The notes below the pieces were generated by a model. It did not search any database. It worked only from the letters and a program-made list of their open reading frames with translations, and was not told the DNA's origin. The translations under genes and the position numbers were made by a program. A DNA stretch of 64,000 nucleotides from Myxococcus stipitatus (GTDB lineage Bacteria; Myxococcota; Myxococcia; Myxococcales; Myxococcaceae), in assembly GCF_021412625.1 (NCBI RefSeq), contig NZ_JAKCFI010000010.1, positions 1-64,000 of the forward strand. The letters are read 5' to 3'. This document shows positions 25,613 through 33,913 of the stretch, one piece after another (within the stretch, counting starts at the first letter, position 1; every line of letters starts with the position of its first letter).

Positions 25613-26628
25613 GCACGTCTCCCGAGGCGCGGGCGCTCGTGCGGCGCGGCTACTGGTTGGCGAAGCGTGTCACCCGACACCACGCCAAGAGCTTCTTCTT
25701 CGCGTCGTACCTGTTGTTCGGGCAGCGGCGCCGGTCGGCGTTCGCGCTGTATGCCTTCTGCCGGCGGCTGGACGACCTGGTCGACGACACGTCCGAGGCG
25801 GCGGGGGCGCTGTCGGTGCGGCTGGCCAAGGCGCGGCGCATGGTGGCGGAGCTGTACGTGCCCATGCCCGAGCTGGCGTCGCGGGAGTTGGGACCACCGG
25901 CCGGGCGGCTGACGGGCGAGGCGGCGCGCTCGCCGTGGGACGCGGGGGAGTTCGCGGCGCTGGAGCACACGGTGCGCCACTACCGGATTCCCGAGCAGCC
26001 CTTCCAGGACCTCATCTCCGGCATGGAGATGGACCTGACGAAGCACCGCTACCAGACGTGGGCGGAGCTGGACCTGTACTGCTACCGCGTGGCGGGCGTG
26101 GTGGGGCTGATGTTGACGCCGGTGCTCGGCTTCTCGGACGAGGCTGCGTCGCGGCCGGCCGCCGACCTGGGCCGCGCCATGCAGCTCACCAACATCCTGC
26201 GCGACGTGCGCGAGGACCTGGAGCGCGGGCGCGTGTACCTGCCGGCCGAGGAGCTGGCCGCCTTCGGCCTGTCCGAGGAGGACCTGCGTCGCGGACAGGT
26301 GGACGCGCGGTGGCGGGAGTTCATGCGCTTCCAGGTGGCGCGGTCGCGGGCGTACTACGCGAAGGCGGCGGCGGGCGTGCGCTACCTGACGGGCTTCGGC
26401 AGCCAGCGGATGGTGCGGCTGATGGGCGCCATCTACGGCGACATCCTGCGCGACATCGAGGCGAGGGGCTACGACGTGTTCAGCGCGCGAGCCCACGTGC
26501 CCACGCGCCGCAAGCTGGAGCTGGCGGGGGCGGCGTTCTTCCGGCCGCGCTCCGTGCTCCCCGCACCCGAGGGCGAGGTGCGCGTGCCACTGCTTCCGAG
26601 CGAGCTGGGGGGACCGCGGCATGGGTGA
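25609..26628 (+). CDS. crtB: Phytoene synthase
   Basis: This 339-residue squalene/phytoene synthase starts at a GTG overlapping the crtI stop (GTGA). Both aspartate motifs are visible: RRLDDLVDD (near residue 50) and the signature LTNILRDVRED (near 195). HHAKSFFFAS near the N-terminus is typical. It condenses two geranylgeranyl diphosphates to phytoene. The end overlaps the HMG-CoA reductase start by 8 bp. Confidence 0.95.
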   Translation: MSTSPEARALVRRGYWLAKRVTRHHAKSFFFASYLLFGQRRRSAFALYAFCRRLDDLVDDTSEAAGALSVRLAKARRMVAELYVPMPELASRELGPPAGRLTGEAARSPWDAGEFAALEHTVRHYRIPEQPFQDLISGMEMDLTKHRYQTWAELDLYCYRVAGVVGLMLTPVLGFSDEAASRPAADLGRAMQLTNILRDVREDLERGRVYLPAEELAAFGLSEEDLRRGQVDARWREFMRFQVARSRAYYAKAAAGVRYLTGFGSQRMVRLMGAIYGDILRDIEARGYDVFSARAHVPTRRKLELAGAAFFRPRSVLPAPEGEVRVPLLPSELGGPRHG

Positions 26629-27946
26629 CGAGCGCGTGAAGACGTTGCCGGTGAGGCGCACCTCGCGCCTGTCGGGCTTCTACCAGCAGTCCCCCGAGCG
26701 GCGGCGGGCGCGGCTGGTGGAGGCGCGCTGGGTGGCGCCGGAAGAGGCGGAGGGGCTGGCGGGGTTGGGGGGCTTCGACGAGGCGTGCGCGGACTCCCTG
26801 GTGGAGAACGTCATCGGCCTGCACGGTCTGCCGTTGGGGCTGGCGCTCAACTTCGTCATCGACGGCGTCGAGCGGCTGGTGCCCATGGCGGTGGAGGAGC
26901 CGTCCATCATCGCCGCCGCGTCGCTGGCGGCGCGGCTGTGCGCGGCGGGCGGCGGCTTCAGCGTGACGGCGGACCCGCCCATCACCACCGCGCAGGTGCA
27001 GTTGCTCGACGTGCGCTCGGTGGAGGCGTCGCTGGCGGCGCTCGTCGAGAAGGCCCCCGAGCTGCTGGCGGAGGTCGACGCGCTCATCCCCACCATGCGC
27101 GCGCGGGGCGGCGGCGCGCGCGAGGTGGAGGTGCGGGTGCTGGACGCCACGACGCTCGTGGTGCACCTGCACATCGACACGCGTGACGCCATGGGAGCCA
27201 ACTGCGTGAACGCGGTGGCGGAGGCCCTGGCGCCGCGGCTGGCGGAAGTGGCCCGCGCGAGGGCGGGGCTGAAGATCCTCACCAACCTGGCGGACCGGCG
27301 GACGGTGCGCGTGCGGGCCCACGTGCCGCTCGCGGCGTTGGTGACGGAGGCCTTCTCGGATGGCGCCGTGGTGCGCGATGGCATCCTGGAGGCGCAGCGC
27401 TTCGCGGAGCTGGACCCGTACCGCGCCGTCACCCACAACAAGGGCGTGATGAACGGCGTGGACGCGGTGCTCGTGGCCTGTGGCAACGACTGGCGCGCCG
27501 TGGAGGCGGGGGCGCACGCGTGGGCATCGCGCACGGGCGTCTACCGACCGCTGACCACCTGGGGCGTGGGCGTGGAGGGGGCGCTGGAGGGCGAGCTGTG
27601 GATGCCCCTGGCCACGTCCACGGCGGGCGGCGCGGCGCGGACGCATCCGGGCGTGCTTCGCGCGCTGAGGCTGGCGCGGGTGTCGGGTGCGCTGGACCTG
27701 GCGGGACTCGCCGCGGCGGCAGGGCTGGCCACCAACCTGGCCGCGCTCCGCGCGTTGTCCACGGAGGGAATCCAGAAGGGGCACATGGCGCTGCACGCGC
27801 GCCGCGTGGCGGCCGAGGCGGGGGCCCAGGGCGCGCTCATCGAAATCGTGGCGGAGCGACTGTCGCGCGAGCGCGTGTACCGCCCCGAGCGCGCGCGGGA
27901 GATCCTCGCCGCCGAAGCGGCGCGTTCACGCGAGGGGTGCCCATGA
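26621..27946 (+). CDS. mvaA: Class II hydroxymethylglutaryl-CoA reductase
   Basis: This 441-residue enzyme matches the class II (bacterial) HMG-CoA reductases. It has the substrate-loop ENVIG near residue 65, the DAMGANCVN cofactor segment, the HNKG lysine, GNDWR aspartate and the C-terminal KGHMALHAR with the catalytic His. The family interconverts HMG-CoA and mevalonate; here the isoprenoid context suggests mevalonate formation (inference). It overlaps crtB by 8 bp and the next small ORF by 4 bp, so it is firmly embedded in the carotenoid operon. This gene is not part of the carotenoid operon I know from M. xanthus. Confidence 0.93.
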   Translation: MGDERVKTLPVRRTSRLSGFYQQSPERRRARLVEARWVAPEEAEGLAGLGGFDEACADSLVENVIGLHGLPLGLALNFVIDGVERLVPMAVEEPSIIAAASLAARLCAAGGGFSVTADPPITTAQVQLLDVRSVEASLAALVEKAPELLAEVDALIPTMRARGGGAREVEVRVLDATTLVVHLHIDTRDAMGANCVNAVAEALAPRLAEVARARAGLKILTNLADRRTVRVRAHVPLAALVTEAFSDGAVVRDGILEAQRFAELDPYRAVTHNKGVMNGVDAVLVACGNDWRAVEAGAHAWASRTGVYRPLTTWGVGVEGALEGELWMPLATSTAGGAARTHPGVLRALRLARVSGALDLAGLAAAAGLATNLAALRALSTEGIQKGHMALHARRVAAEAGAQGALIEIVAERLSRERVYRPERAREILAAEAARSREGCP

Positions 27947-28134
27947 GCGCCGCGTGCCTCGTGAGGCCTGGGAGGCCGGGCATCGGCGCATGGCGCCTCG
28001 CGTCCGCTCGAGTGGCGTTGTCGGAGACAGGGGGCCGTGTGGCCTCGCGAGCGGCGTTTCCAGCGACCTGGCGCCAGGGCGTCCCCTCCGCGGGGGACCG
28101 TAGCCGCGCTTCCACTCGCGAGGCCCTGTCATGA
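27943..28134 (+). CDS. Possible 63-residue protein bridging mvaA and crtD
   Basis: This short frame overlaps the mvaA stop (ATGA at 27943-27946) and the crtD start (ATGA at 28131-28134) by 4 bp each, so it fills the gap exactly. The product is basic, Arg/Ala/Gly-rich and has no recognisable domain. The DNA also holds an 11-bp perfect inverted repeat and a small hairpin. It may be a real coupled gene or just a spacer that keeps translational coupling through to crtD. Confidence 0.42.
   Translation: MSAACLVRPGRPGIGAWRLASARVALSETGGRVASRAAFPATWRQGVPSAGDRSRASTREALS
28041..28125 (+). repeat. Inverted repeat and hairpin within the mvaA-crtD spacer
   Basis: Perfect 11-bp arms GGCCTCGCGAG / CTCGCGAGGCC lie at 28041-28051 and 28115-28125. 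Between them is a 6-bp stem hairpin at 28081-28098. This could tune mRNA stability or translation between the upstream and downstream halves of the operon. Confidence 0.5.
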
Positions 28135-29591
28135 GGACCCAGCGCGTCGCGGTCATCGGTGGCGGCGTTGGCGGGCTCACCGCCGCGGGCCTGCTGGCGA
28201 AGGAGGGCCACTCCGTCACGCTCTTCGAGGGCGGTGACTCGGTGGGTGGCAAGGCGCGGGCCGTCACGGTGGATGGCGTGACGCTGGACACCGGGCCCAC
28301 GCTGTTGACGCTGCCGGACCTGGTGCGCGGCACCTTCGAGCGGCTCGGCGCGCTCGACCTGCTCCCTCCACTCACGGAGTTGGAGCCGCAGTGCGCCTAC
28401 CGCTTCGCGGATGGCTGCGCCCTCACCGCGTACAAGGACCTGGAGCGTACCGCCGCGAGCGCCTCCGAAGAGGTGAAGCCGAGCGAGGGGCGCGGCGTGC
28501 GCGGCTTCTACGCGGAGGCCGCGGCCATCTGGTACGCGGCGGGCGAGCCCTACCTGGAGGCACCCTTCGAGGGCATGGCCGGCTTCATGGCCCGGGTGGC
28601 TCGACGCGGCGTCGGCGCGGTGCTGGCGGGGATGAAGCTGTCCTCCCTCCACGCGCTCGCGGCGAAGCACTTCCGGACGGACCACCTGCGCCAGTTCGTG
28701 GGCCGCTTCGCCACCTACGCGGGCGCGTCTCCCTACGAGGCCAGCGCGGCCTTCGCCCTCATCCCCCACATCGAGCGCGCCTACGGTGTCCACCATGCCC
28801 GGGGAGGCGTGGGCGCGCTGGTGGAGGCCCTGGGCGTGGCCGTGCGTCGCCTGGGCGTCACCGTGCGCCTGCGCACGCACGCGCGCTTCACGCGCGAGGG
28901 TTCGGCCTACCGCGTGGGACCCACCGGCGACGCCGAGCTGTTCGATGGCGTGGTGGTGAACGCGGACCCGCTGGCGTCCCTGCGCCGCGAGGACGAACCC
29001 CTGGCGCTCTCCGGCTTCGTGCTGCTGCTGGAGGTGGAGGGGCGTCCCTCGTTGCCACACCACACGGTGCTGTTCGGGGGCGACTACCGGCGCGAGTTCG
29101 ACGAGCTGTTCGGCGGAAGGCTCGCCACGGACCCGACGGTGTACTTCTGCAACCCCTCCGCCAGTGACGCCACCATGGCGCCCCCGGGGCGCATGGGCCT
29201 GTTCGTCATGGTGAACGCGCCGCCGCTGCCTCGCGCAGAGGCGCACGCGGAGGCCGCCGCGCGCGGCTGGGAGCTGCACGCCGAGCGGGTGAAGACGCAG
29301 ATGTTCGAGAAGCTCCACCGACACTTCCCGGAGCTGCGCGGACGGGTGCGCGTGCTGGGACAGCGCTCGCCGGTGGACCTGGCCGCGCAGGGCGCGCCGG
29401 GGGGCTCCATCTACGGCTTCCTGCCGCACGGCAAGCTGGGGCCGTTCCGCCGGCCGCGCATCCGGGGCAACACCCCCGGGTTGTTCTTCACGGGCGGAGG
29501 GACCCACCCCGGAGGTGGCGTGCCCCTGGTGATGCTGTCCGGCCGCTTCGCCGCGGAGCTGGCCTCCGCGCACCTGCGGAGGGGGCAATGA
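28131..29591 (+). CDS. crtD: Carotenoid 3,4-desaturase (CrtD-like, CrtI family)
   Basis: This 486-residue flavoprotein has GGGVGGLTAAGLLAKEG near residue 9, the SVGGKARA box and DTGPTLLTLPD. The C-terminal FAD segment is FFTGGGTHPGGGVPLVML. It is shorter than and distinct from the crtI product. Next to crtC it fits crtD of myxobacteria, acting on 1-hydroxy-carotenoids. Start and stop both overlap neighbours by 4 bp. Confidence 0.9.
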   Translation: MRTQRVAVIGGGVGGLTAAGLLAKEGHSVTLFEGGDSVGGKARAVTVDGVTLDTGPTLLTLPDLVRGTFERLGALDLLPPLTELEPQCAYRFADGCALTAYKDLERTAASASEEVKPSEGRGVRGFYAEAAAIWYAAGEPYLEAPFEGMAGFMARVARRGVGAVLAGMKLSSLHALAAKHFRTDHLRQFVGRFATYAGASPYEASAAFALIPHIERAYGVHHARGGVGALVEALGVAVRRLGVTVRLRTHARFTREGSAYRVGPTGDAELFDGVVVNADPLASLRREDEPLALSGFVLLLEVEGRPSLPHHTVLFGGDYRREFDELFGGRLATDPTVYFCNPSASDATMAPPGRMGLFVMVNAPPLPRAEAHAEAAARGWELHAERVKTQMFEKLHRHFPELRGRVRVLGQRSPVDLAAQGAPGGSIYGFLPHGKLGPFRRPRIRGNTPGLFFTGGGTHPGGGVPLVMLSGRFAAELASAHLRRGQ

Positions 29592-30511
29592 AGCGACTGG
29601 GCGACATCCCCACGTTGCCAGACGCCGCTGGCGCCTATCGCTGGTTCTACGCCGATGTCTCCGCGGGGCCCTTCAGCGCCGTGTGCATCTTCATGCTCGG
29701 CTCGCTCTTCTCGCCGCGCTACTCGGTCGCGGCCCGGCGTGGCGGGCTCCCGTTGGAGCACAGCGCGGTGAACTTCGCGCTGTACCACGAGGGCGTGCGC
29801 CGGCTGTGGGTGCTCAGCGAGTACCCCCGCGCGCAGCTGGAGGCGCCCGGCCGGCTGCGCATCGGTCGCTCGACGCTGACCTACGGCGACGGGGGACGGG
29901 TCCGCATGGAGGTGGAGGATTGGACCGCGCCCTGGGGGCGGCCGGTGCGCGCGTGCCTGACGTTGGAGCCGCTCACGCCGCTGGGCGAGGTCGTCCGCCT
30001 CATGCCCGGGCTGCCGCACTACTGGCAGGCGCTGGCGCCCCGCGCGCGCGCGCGGCTGGAGGTGCCCTCCCTGGGCGTGACGTCCGACGGGCTCGGCTAC
30101 CACGACACCAACCATGGCGAGGAGCTGCTCGGAGAGCGGTTGCCGGGCTGGCACTGGTCGCGCACGCATCGCGAGGACGCGACGGTGGTGGACTACCACC
30201 TGCCCGAGGGCGCGGCGCCGCTGCGGGTGATGGCGCGCGCGCATGGCGTGTCCTGCGAGCGCGACACCGGGACGCGGACCCGGCCCACGAACTTCACCGG
30301 CTGGGGCCTGCGCGTGCCCACCCGGCTGCACGCGGGCGACACCGTGGTGGGGCAGGCCCGGCTGCTGGAGTCCTCGCCTTTCTACGCGCGGCTCGAGGCG
30401 CGGCGCGGCGCGCTCGACGCGATGGGCGAGGTGGCCGACTTCCGTCGCTTCCATTCGCCCCTCATCCGCTGGATGGCGCACTTCCGCACGCGCGTGGAGA
30501 AGGCGGCATGA
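29588..30511 (+). CDS. crtC: Carotenoid 1,2-hydratase (hydroxyneurosporene synthase)
   Basis: This 307-residue protein resembles CrtC: an early WFYADVSAG segment, a DYHDTNHG-like motif (GLGYHDTNHGEE near residue 175) and GWHWSRTH shortly after. It adds water to the end C1-C2 double bond of acyclic carotenoids. It overlaps crtD and the glycosyltransferase gene by 4 bp each. Together with crtD and the two following transferases it would build myxobacton- or myxobactin-type glycosylated, acylated carotenoids (inference from M. xanthus). Confidence 0.92.
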   Translation: MKRLGDIPTLPDAAGAYRWFYADVSAGPFSAVCIFMLGSLFSPRYSVAARRGGLPLEHSAVNFALYHEGVRRLWVLSEYPRAQLEAPGRLRIGRSTLTYGDGGRVRMEVEDWTAPWGRPVRACLTLEPLTPLGEVVRLMPGLPHYWQALAPRARARLEVPSLGVTSDGLGYHDTNHGEELLGERLPGWHWSRTHREDATVVDYHLPEGAAPLRVMARAHGVSCERDTGTRTRPTNFTGWGLRVPTRLHAGDTVVGQARLLESSPFYARLEARRGALDAMGEVADFRRFHSPLIRWMAHFRTRVEKAA

Positions 30512-31626
30512 GCGCGCTCGTCCTCATCGGCGTCGGCTGGGCGGTGTTGGCCACGGGGTTCAGCGCCGTGACGCTCGCGCGCTTGTCGCGCAAGGCGCGT
30601 CCCTTCGCTCCGTCTGGCGCTCCGCCGTCCGTCCTCCTGCTGCGGCCGGTGGACGCGCCCACGCCCCGCGAGCTGGAGAACCTGGCCCTGCCGGTGGAGT
30701 ACGCGGGGACGCTGGAGCAGGTCGTCGTCTCGCCCTTCCGCCCCCGGCTCCCCGAGGGCCTCCGCTGGTTGCCCAGCGACCCGCCCACGCCGAACCGCAA
30801 GGTGGGCCACCTGCTCTACGCACTGGAGACGCTGCCGACCGAGGGCCGCGTCGTGCTCGCGGTGGACGCGGACGTGGCGGTGACGGGTGCGCTGGTGGCG
30901 GCGCTGGCGACCCCCGTGGCGCGCGGCGCGGCGCTGTGCACGGCGGCCCCGCTCCCCGTCGGCCCTGTCGATGTCGCGGGCCGCGCCATGGCCGGGCTGT
31001 TGCGCTACACCCACCACAGCTTCCGCGCCCTGCATGCGATGAGCGCGGGCGCCAAGGCCGTCTGTGGCAAGGCCCTCGCCCTGTCCCCGATGGCCCGGGC
31101 GGAGCTGCGCGCGCTGGGAGACCACATCGGCGAGGACCTGGAGCTGTCCAAGCGCCTGCACGCGCGCGGCCTGGAGGTGGCGCTGAGCGAGGTGCCCGCC
31201 GTGGTTCCGCTGGGCGAGGTGGGCACGTGGGACGTCCCCCTGTCGCGCTTCACGCGCTGGATGCGCGTGCTCGCCAGCCACCGCCCCGCGCTCTATCCCA
31301 CCGTGCCGTTGTTGTTCACCCCCACCGTCCCGCTGGTCGTCCTGGCCGTGGCCGTGGGCTCGGCGGTGCTGTCGCTCGCGGTCGTCGGGCTCGTGGGCGC
31401 GCGCACGCTGCTGGCGCTCCGGCTCGCCGCCATGGGAAGGCCGGACGCGGAGCGACGGGCTCCCGCCGTCACCGGGTGGCTTTTGGGCGAGGCGCTGCTG
31501 CTGGCCGCCTTCGTGGGGTCGCTCGGAAAATCAGGGACGGTGACGTGGCGGGGGTATACGTACGCGCTGCATCCGGGCGGCCGCATGGTGCGGGTGTGGC
31601 CGGAGCTGACGGGAGGACCGGGATGA
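30508..31626 (+). CDS. Membrane glycosyltransferase of the carotenoid operon
   Basis: This 372-residue protein has an N-terminal membrane helix and a GT2/GT21-like (ceramide glucosyltransferase-like) catalytic part: a DADV-type Asp motif in LAVDADVAV near residue 120, GDHIGEDLELSKRL, and a QxxRW-like FTRWMRV. Two C-terminal hydrophobic helices follow. By position it corresponds to orf6 of the M. xanthus carotenoid operon and probably glycosylates the hydroxylated carotenoid. It overlaps crtC and crtYc by 4 bp. Confidence 0.85.
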   Translation: MSALVLIGVGWAVLATGFSAVTLARLSRKARPFAPSGAPPSVLLLRPVDAPTPRELENLALPVEYAGTLEQVVVSPFRPRLPEGLRWLPSDPPTPNRKVGHLLYALETLPTEGRVVLAVDADVAVTGALVAALATPVARGAALCTAAPLPVGPVDVAGRAMAGLLRYTHHSFRALHAMSAGAKAVCGKALALSPMARAELRALGDHIGEDLELSKRLHARGLEVALSEVPAVVPLGEVGTWDVPLSRFTRWMRVLASHRPALYPTVPLLFTPTVPLVVLAVAVGSAVLSLAVVGLVGARTLLALRLAAMGRPDAERRAPAVTGWLLGEALLLAAFVGSLGKSGTVTWRGYTYALHPGGRMVRVWPELTGGPG

Positions 31627-32009
31627 CCTACGCGCGTTTCCTCGGGCTGTTCGTGCTCGTGCCCATCGTCGTCCAACTCTTCCTCTACCGGCGCACCTTC
31701 TCCGCGCGGACCCTGGCCCCCATGGGCTTGCTGCTGTGCGTCGTGTATGCGGCGACGTCTCCGTGGGACAACGTGGCGGTGAAGTGGGGGCTGTGGGGCT
31801 TCGACCCGGAGCGCATCTGGGGCATCAAGCTGGGCTGGCTGCCGTTGGAGGAGTACCTCTTCTTCGGGCTCCAGACGCTGCTGGTGGGGCTGTGGGCGCG
31901 GGCGCGGCTGGCGCGTGTCCTGGAGGGCGCGTCCCCGGCCCCGGCTCGCGGGCCTGACGCTTCGCGCGCGTCGGACGCCGGACTCGCTCCGGGGGAGGTG
32001 TCGCCGTGA
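31623..32009 (+). CDS. crtYc: Lycopene cyclase subunit
   Basis: This 128-residue membrane protein has three hydrophobic helices and the heterodimeric cyclase signature PLEEYLFF (near residue 80), with the TSPWDN segment before it. Its partner is the next gene. In myxobacteria the two subunits cyclise one or both ends of the acyclic carotenoid. The tail of about 25 residues is Ala/Pro-rich. Confidence 0.92.
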   Translation: MTYARFLGLFVLVPIVVQLFLYRRTFSARTLAPMGLLLCVVYAATSPWDNVAVKWGLWGFDPERIWGIKLGWLPLEEYLFFGLQTLLVGLWARARLARVLEGASPAPARGPDASRASDAGLAPGEVSP

Positions 32010-32365
32010 TGGAGTCGCGCTGGGCCTATCTCATCCACCTGCTCGCGTGGACGCTGCCGCTCATCCTCTTCCAGCTCGCCGTCCTGGTGCACCACTACAA
32101 GGAGCGCTCCGGCGCGGTGCTCAAGGCGGTGTTGCCGCCCGCGTTCGTGGTGGGGCTGTACCTGGCGGTGGCGGACCACCTGGCCATCTCCACGGGCATC
32201 TGGAACTTCGGCGAGGGCAAGCACCTGGGCGTCTACCTGGGCGTGGTGCCGCTGGAGGAGGTGCTCTTCTTCCTCATCACCAGCGTGCTGGTGTCGCTGG
32301 GGCTGGCGCTCTTCACGGGGCTGGTGGAGCTGCTGCACCAGAAGAAGGCGGCCCGCGCGTCGTGA
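32006..32365 (+). CDS. crtYd: Lycopene cyclase subunit
   Basis: This 119-residue protein with three hydrophobic helices carries PLEEVLFF (near residue 82) and a GIWNFGEGKHLG segment, the mate of crtYc. The start is either GTG 32006 (overlapping the crtYc stop as GTGA) or the next codon, ATG 32009. I give the GTG because overlap is the rule in this operon. Confidence 0.9.
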   Translation: MMESRWAYLIHLLAWTLPLILFQLAVLVHHYKERSGAVLKAVLPPAFVVGLYLAVADHLAISTGIWNFGEGKHLGVYLGVVPLEEVLFFLITSVLVSLGLALFTGLVELLHQKKAARAS

Positions 32366-33039
32366 TTCGGGACGCCAAGGGAGGCCCCTTCGGATGGGCG
32401 CTGGACGCGTACATCGGGTGGAAGTTCCGCTCGGCGTTCCGGGGGCTGTGGGTGCGGGGCGCGTTGCCGGAGGCGGGGCCGGGGCGGCTGGTGTACCTGA
32501 ACCACGCCAACTGGTGGGACGGCTTCATGCTGCACCAGCTCTCCCGGGTGGCGGGGTGGGATGGGTACTGTCTGATGGAGGAGGAGAACCTGCGGCGCTA
32601 CCAGTTCCTGGCGCGCATCGGCGCGTTCAGCATCCGGCGCAAGGACGCCGTGTCGTCCGTGGAGTCGCTGCGCTACGCGAAGCAGCTGCTGCGCCGTCCC
32701 CGCGCGGCGCTGTATGTCTTTCCAGAGGGCGAGCACCGCCCCTTCGGGGAGCTCCCGCTGCGGTTGGAGCGCGGGGTGGAGCTGCTGGCGCGCGTGGCCC
32801 GGGTGGAGTGCGTGCCCATCGCCGTGCGCTACACCTTCTTCGAGCACGAGCTGCCGGACGTGTTGCTGGAGGTGGGGCCTGGGCATCCGCCAGGGCCGCT
32901 GGAGGTCTTCCAGGCGGGGCTGGAGTCGGTGGTGCGGCGGTTGATGGCGGTGACGTCGCTGGAGGGTTTCACCCAGAAGGTGTCGGGCGCGCGCGGCGTG
33001 GCGGAGCGCTGGGACGCCGTCCGGGGAGCGTCGTCATGA
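32362..33039 (+). CDS. PlsC-like acyltransferase of the carotenoid operon
   Basis: This 225-residue protein has a PlsC-type acyltransferase pattern, with a variant HxxxxD block NHANWWDGF (near residue 50) and FPEGEHRP (near 120). The GTG start overlaps the crtYd stop (GTGA). By position it matches orf9 of the M. xanthus operon and is a good candidate for esterifying the sugar of the carotenoid glycoside (inference). Confidence 0.85.
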   Translation: MIRDAKGGPFGWALDAYIGWKFRSAFRGLWVRGALPEAGPGRLVYLNHANWWDGFMLHQLSRVAGWDGYCLMEEENLRRYQFLARIGAFSIRRKDAVSSVESLRYAKQLLRRPRAALYVFPEGEHRPFGELPLRLERGVELLARVARVECVPIAVRYTFFEHELPDVLLEVGPGHPPGPLEVFQAGLESVVRRLMAVTSLEGFTQKVSGARGVAERWDAVRGASS

Positions 33040-33902
33040 TGCTGCGCATCCGCACCATCGCCCGCCTGACGGGCATCCGCGAGGCGACGCTGCGCGCGTG
33101 GGAGCGGCGCTACGGCTTCCCCCGTCCGCTGCGCACCCAAGGCAACAACTACCGCGTCTATTCCCGCGACGAGGTGGAGTCCATCCGCCGCGTGGCGCGC
33201 CACATCCAGATGGATGGGGTGTCGGTGAGCGAGGCCATCGCCCACGTGATGGCGACCCCGGCGACCTCGGCGCGCGAGAGCGAGCGCCTCCCGGACCGCT
33301 TCTGGTCCGCCGTCGTGGCGATGGACGACGACGAGGTGACGCGCGTGCTCGACGAGGCGCAGGCGTCGATGGACGCGGAGGCGCTGTGTGATGACTTCCT
33401 CCTGCCGCTGCTGCGGGACATGGGCGAGCGGCTGGACGTCGCGCGCGAGCACCTGGCCTCCGCCTTCGTCCGTCACCGGCTGCGGCAGGTGCTGGTCGGC
33501 CTGGACAGCGTCGCGAACGGCCCGCGCGCGCTGCTGGCCTGTCCCTCGGGGGACCACCATGAAGAGGGCCTGCTGGCGCTGGGCATCCACCTCAAGCGCC
33601 GCGGGTGGCGGGTCACGCTGCTGGGCGCGGACACGCCTGCCGAGGCGCTGGGCAGCGCCTGCGCGCGGCTCCACCCGGATGTGGTGGCGCTGTCCTTCGT
33701 GCGGCGCCGCGAGGCGGAGCCGTTCGAGTTGCTCCTGGCGGGCGCGTTGCGTGCCTGCGGGCCTCGCCCCGTCGTGGTAGGAGGGCCCGGGGCTCGCGAG
33801 CACCTCGAGGTCATCCTCGCCCTGGGGGCGAGGTACGCCGATTCCTCGCGGGAGCTCATCGACCTCTGGACCCAGGTGCGCAACGCGCAGCTTCGCCCGT
33901 GA
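33036..33902 (+). CDS. carA: CarA-type MerR repressor with B12-binding fold
   Basis: This 288-residue protein (the length I recall for M. xanthus CarA) has an N-terminal MerR helix-turn-helix (residues about 3-70, TLRAWERRYGFP) and a C-terminal cobalamin-binding fold with DxHxxG as GDHHEEG. The four-helix cap is present, but the Wx9EH motif is not: compared with the carH product about five residues are missing and the Trp is gone, leaving only EH. This agrees with M. xanthus CarA, which represses without needing B12. It should bind the 11-bp repeat operator at 22872-22926. Confidence 0.93.
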   Translation: MMLRIRTIARLTGIREATLRAWERRYGFPRPLRTQGNNYRVYSRDEVESIRRVARHIQMDGVSVSEAIAHVMATPATSARESERLPDRFWSAVVAMDDDEVTRVLDEAQASMDAEALCDDFLLPLLRDMGERLDVAREHLASAFVRHRLRQVLVGLDSVANGPRALLACPSGDHHEEGLLALGIHLKRRGWRVTLLGADTPAEALGSACARLHPDVVALSFVRRREAEPFELLLAGALRACGPRPVVVGGPGAREHLEVILALGARYADSSRELIDLWTQVRNAQLRP

Positions 33903-33913
33903 CCTTCGTCTCC

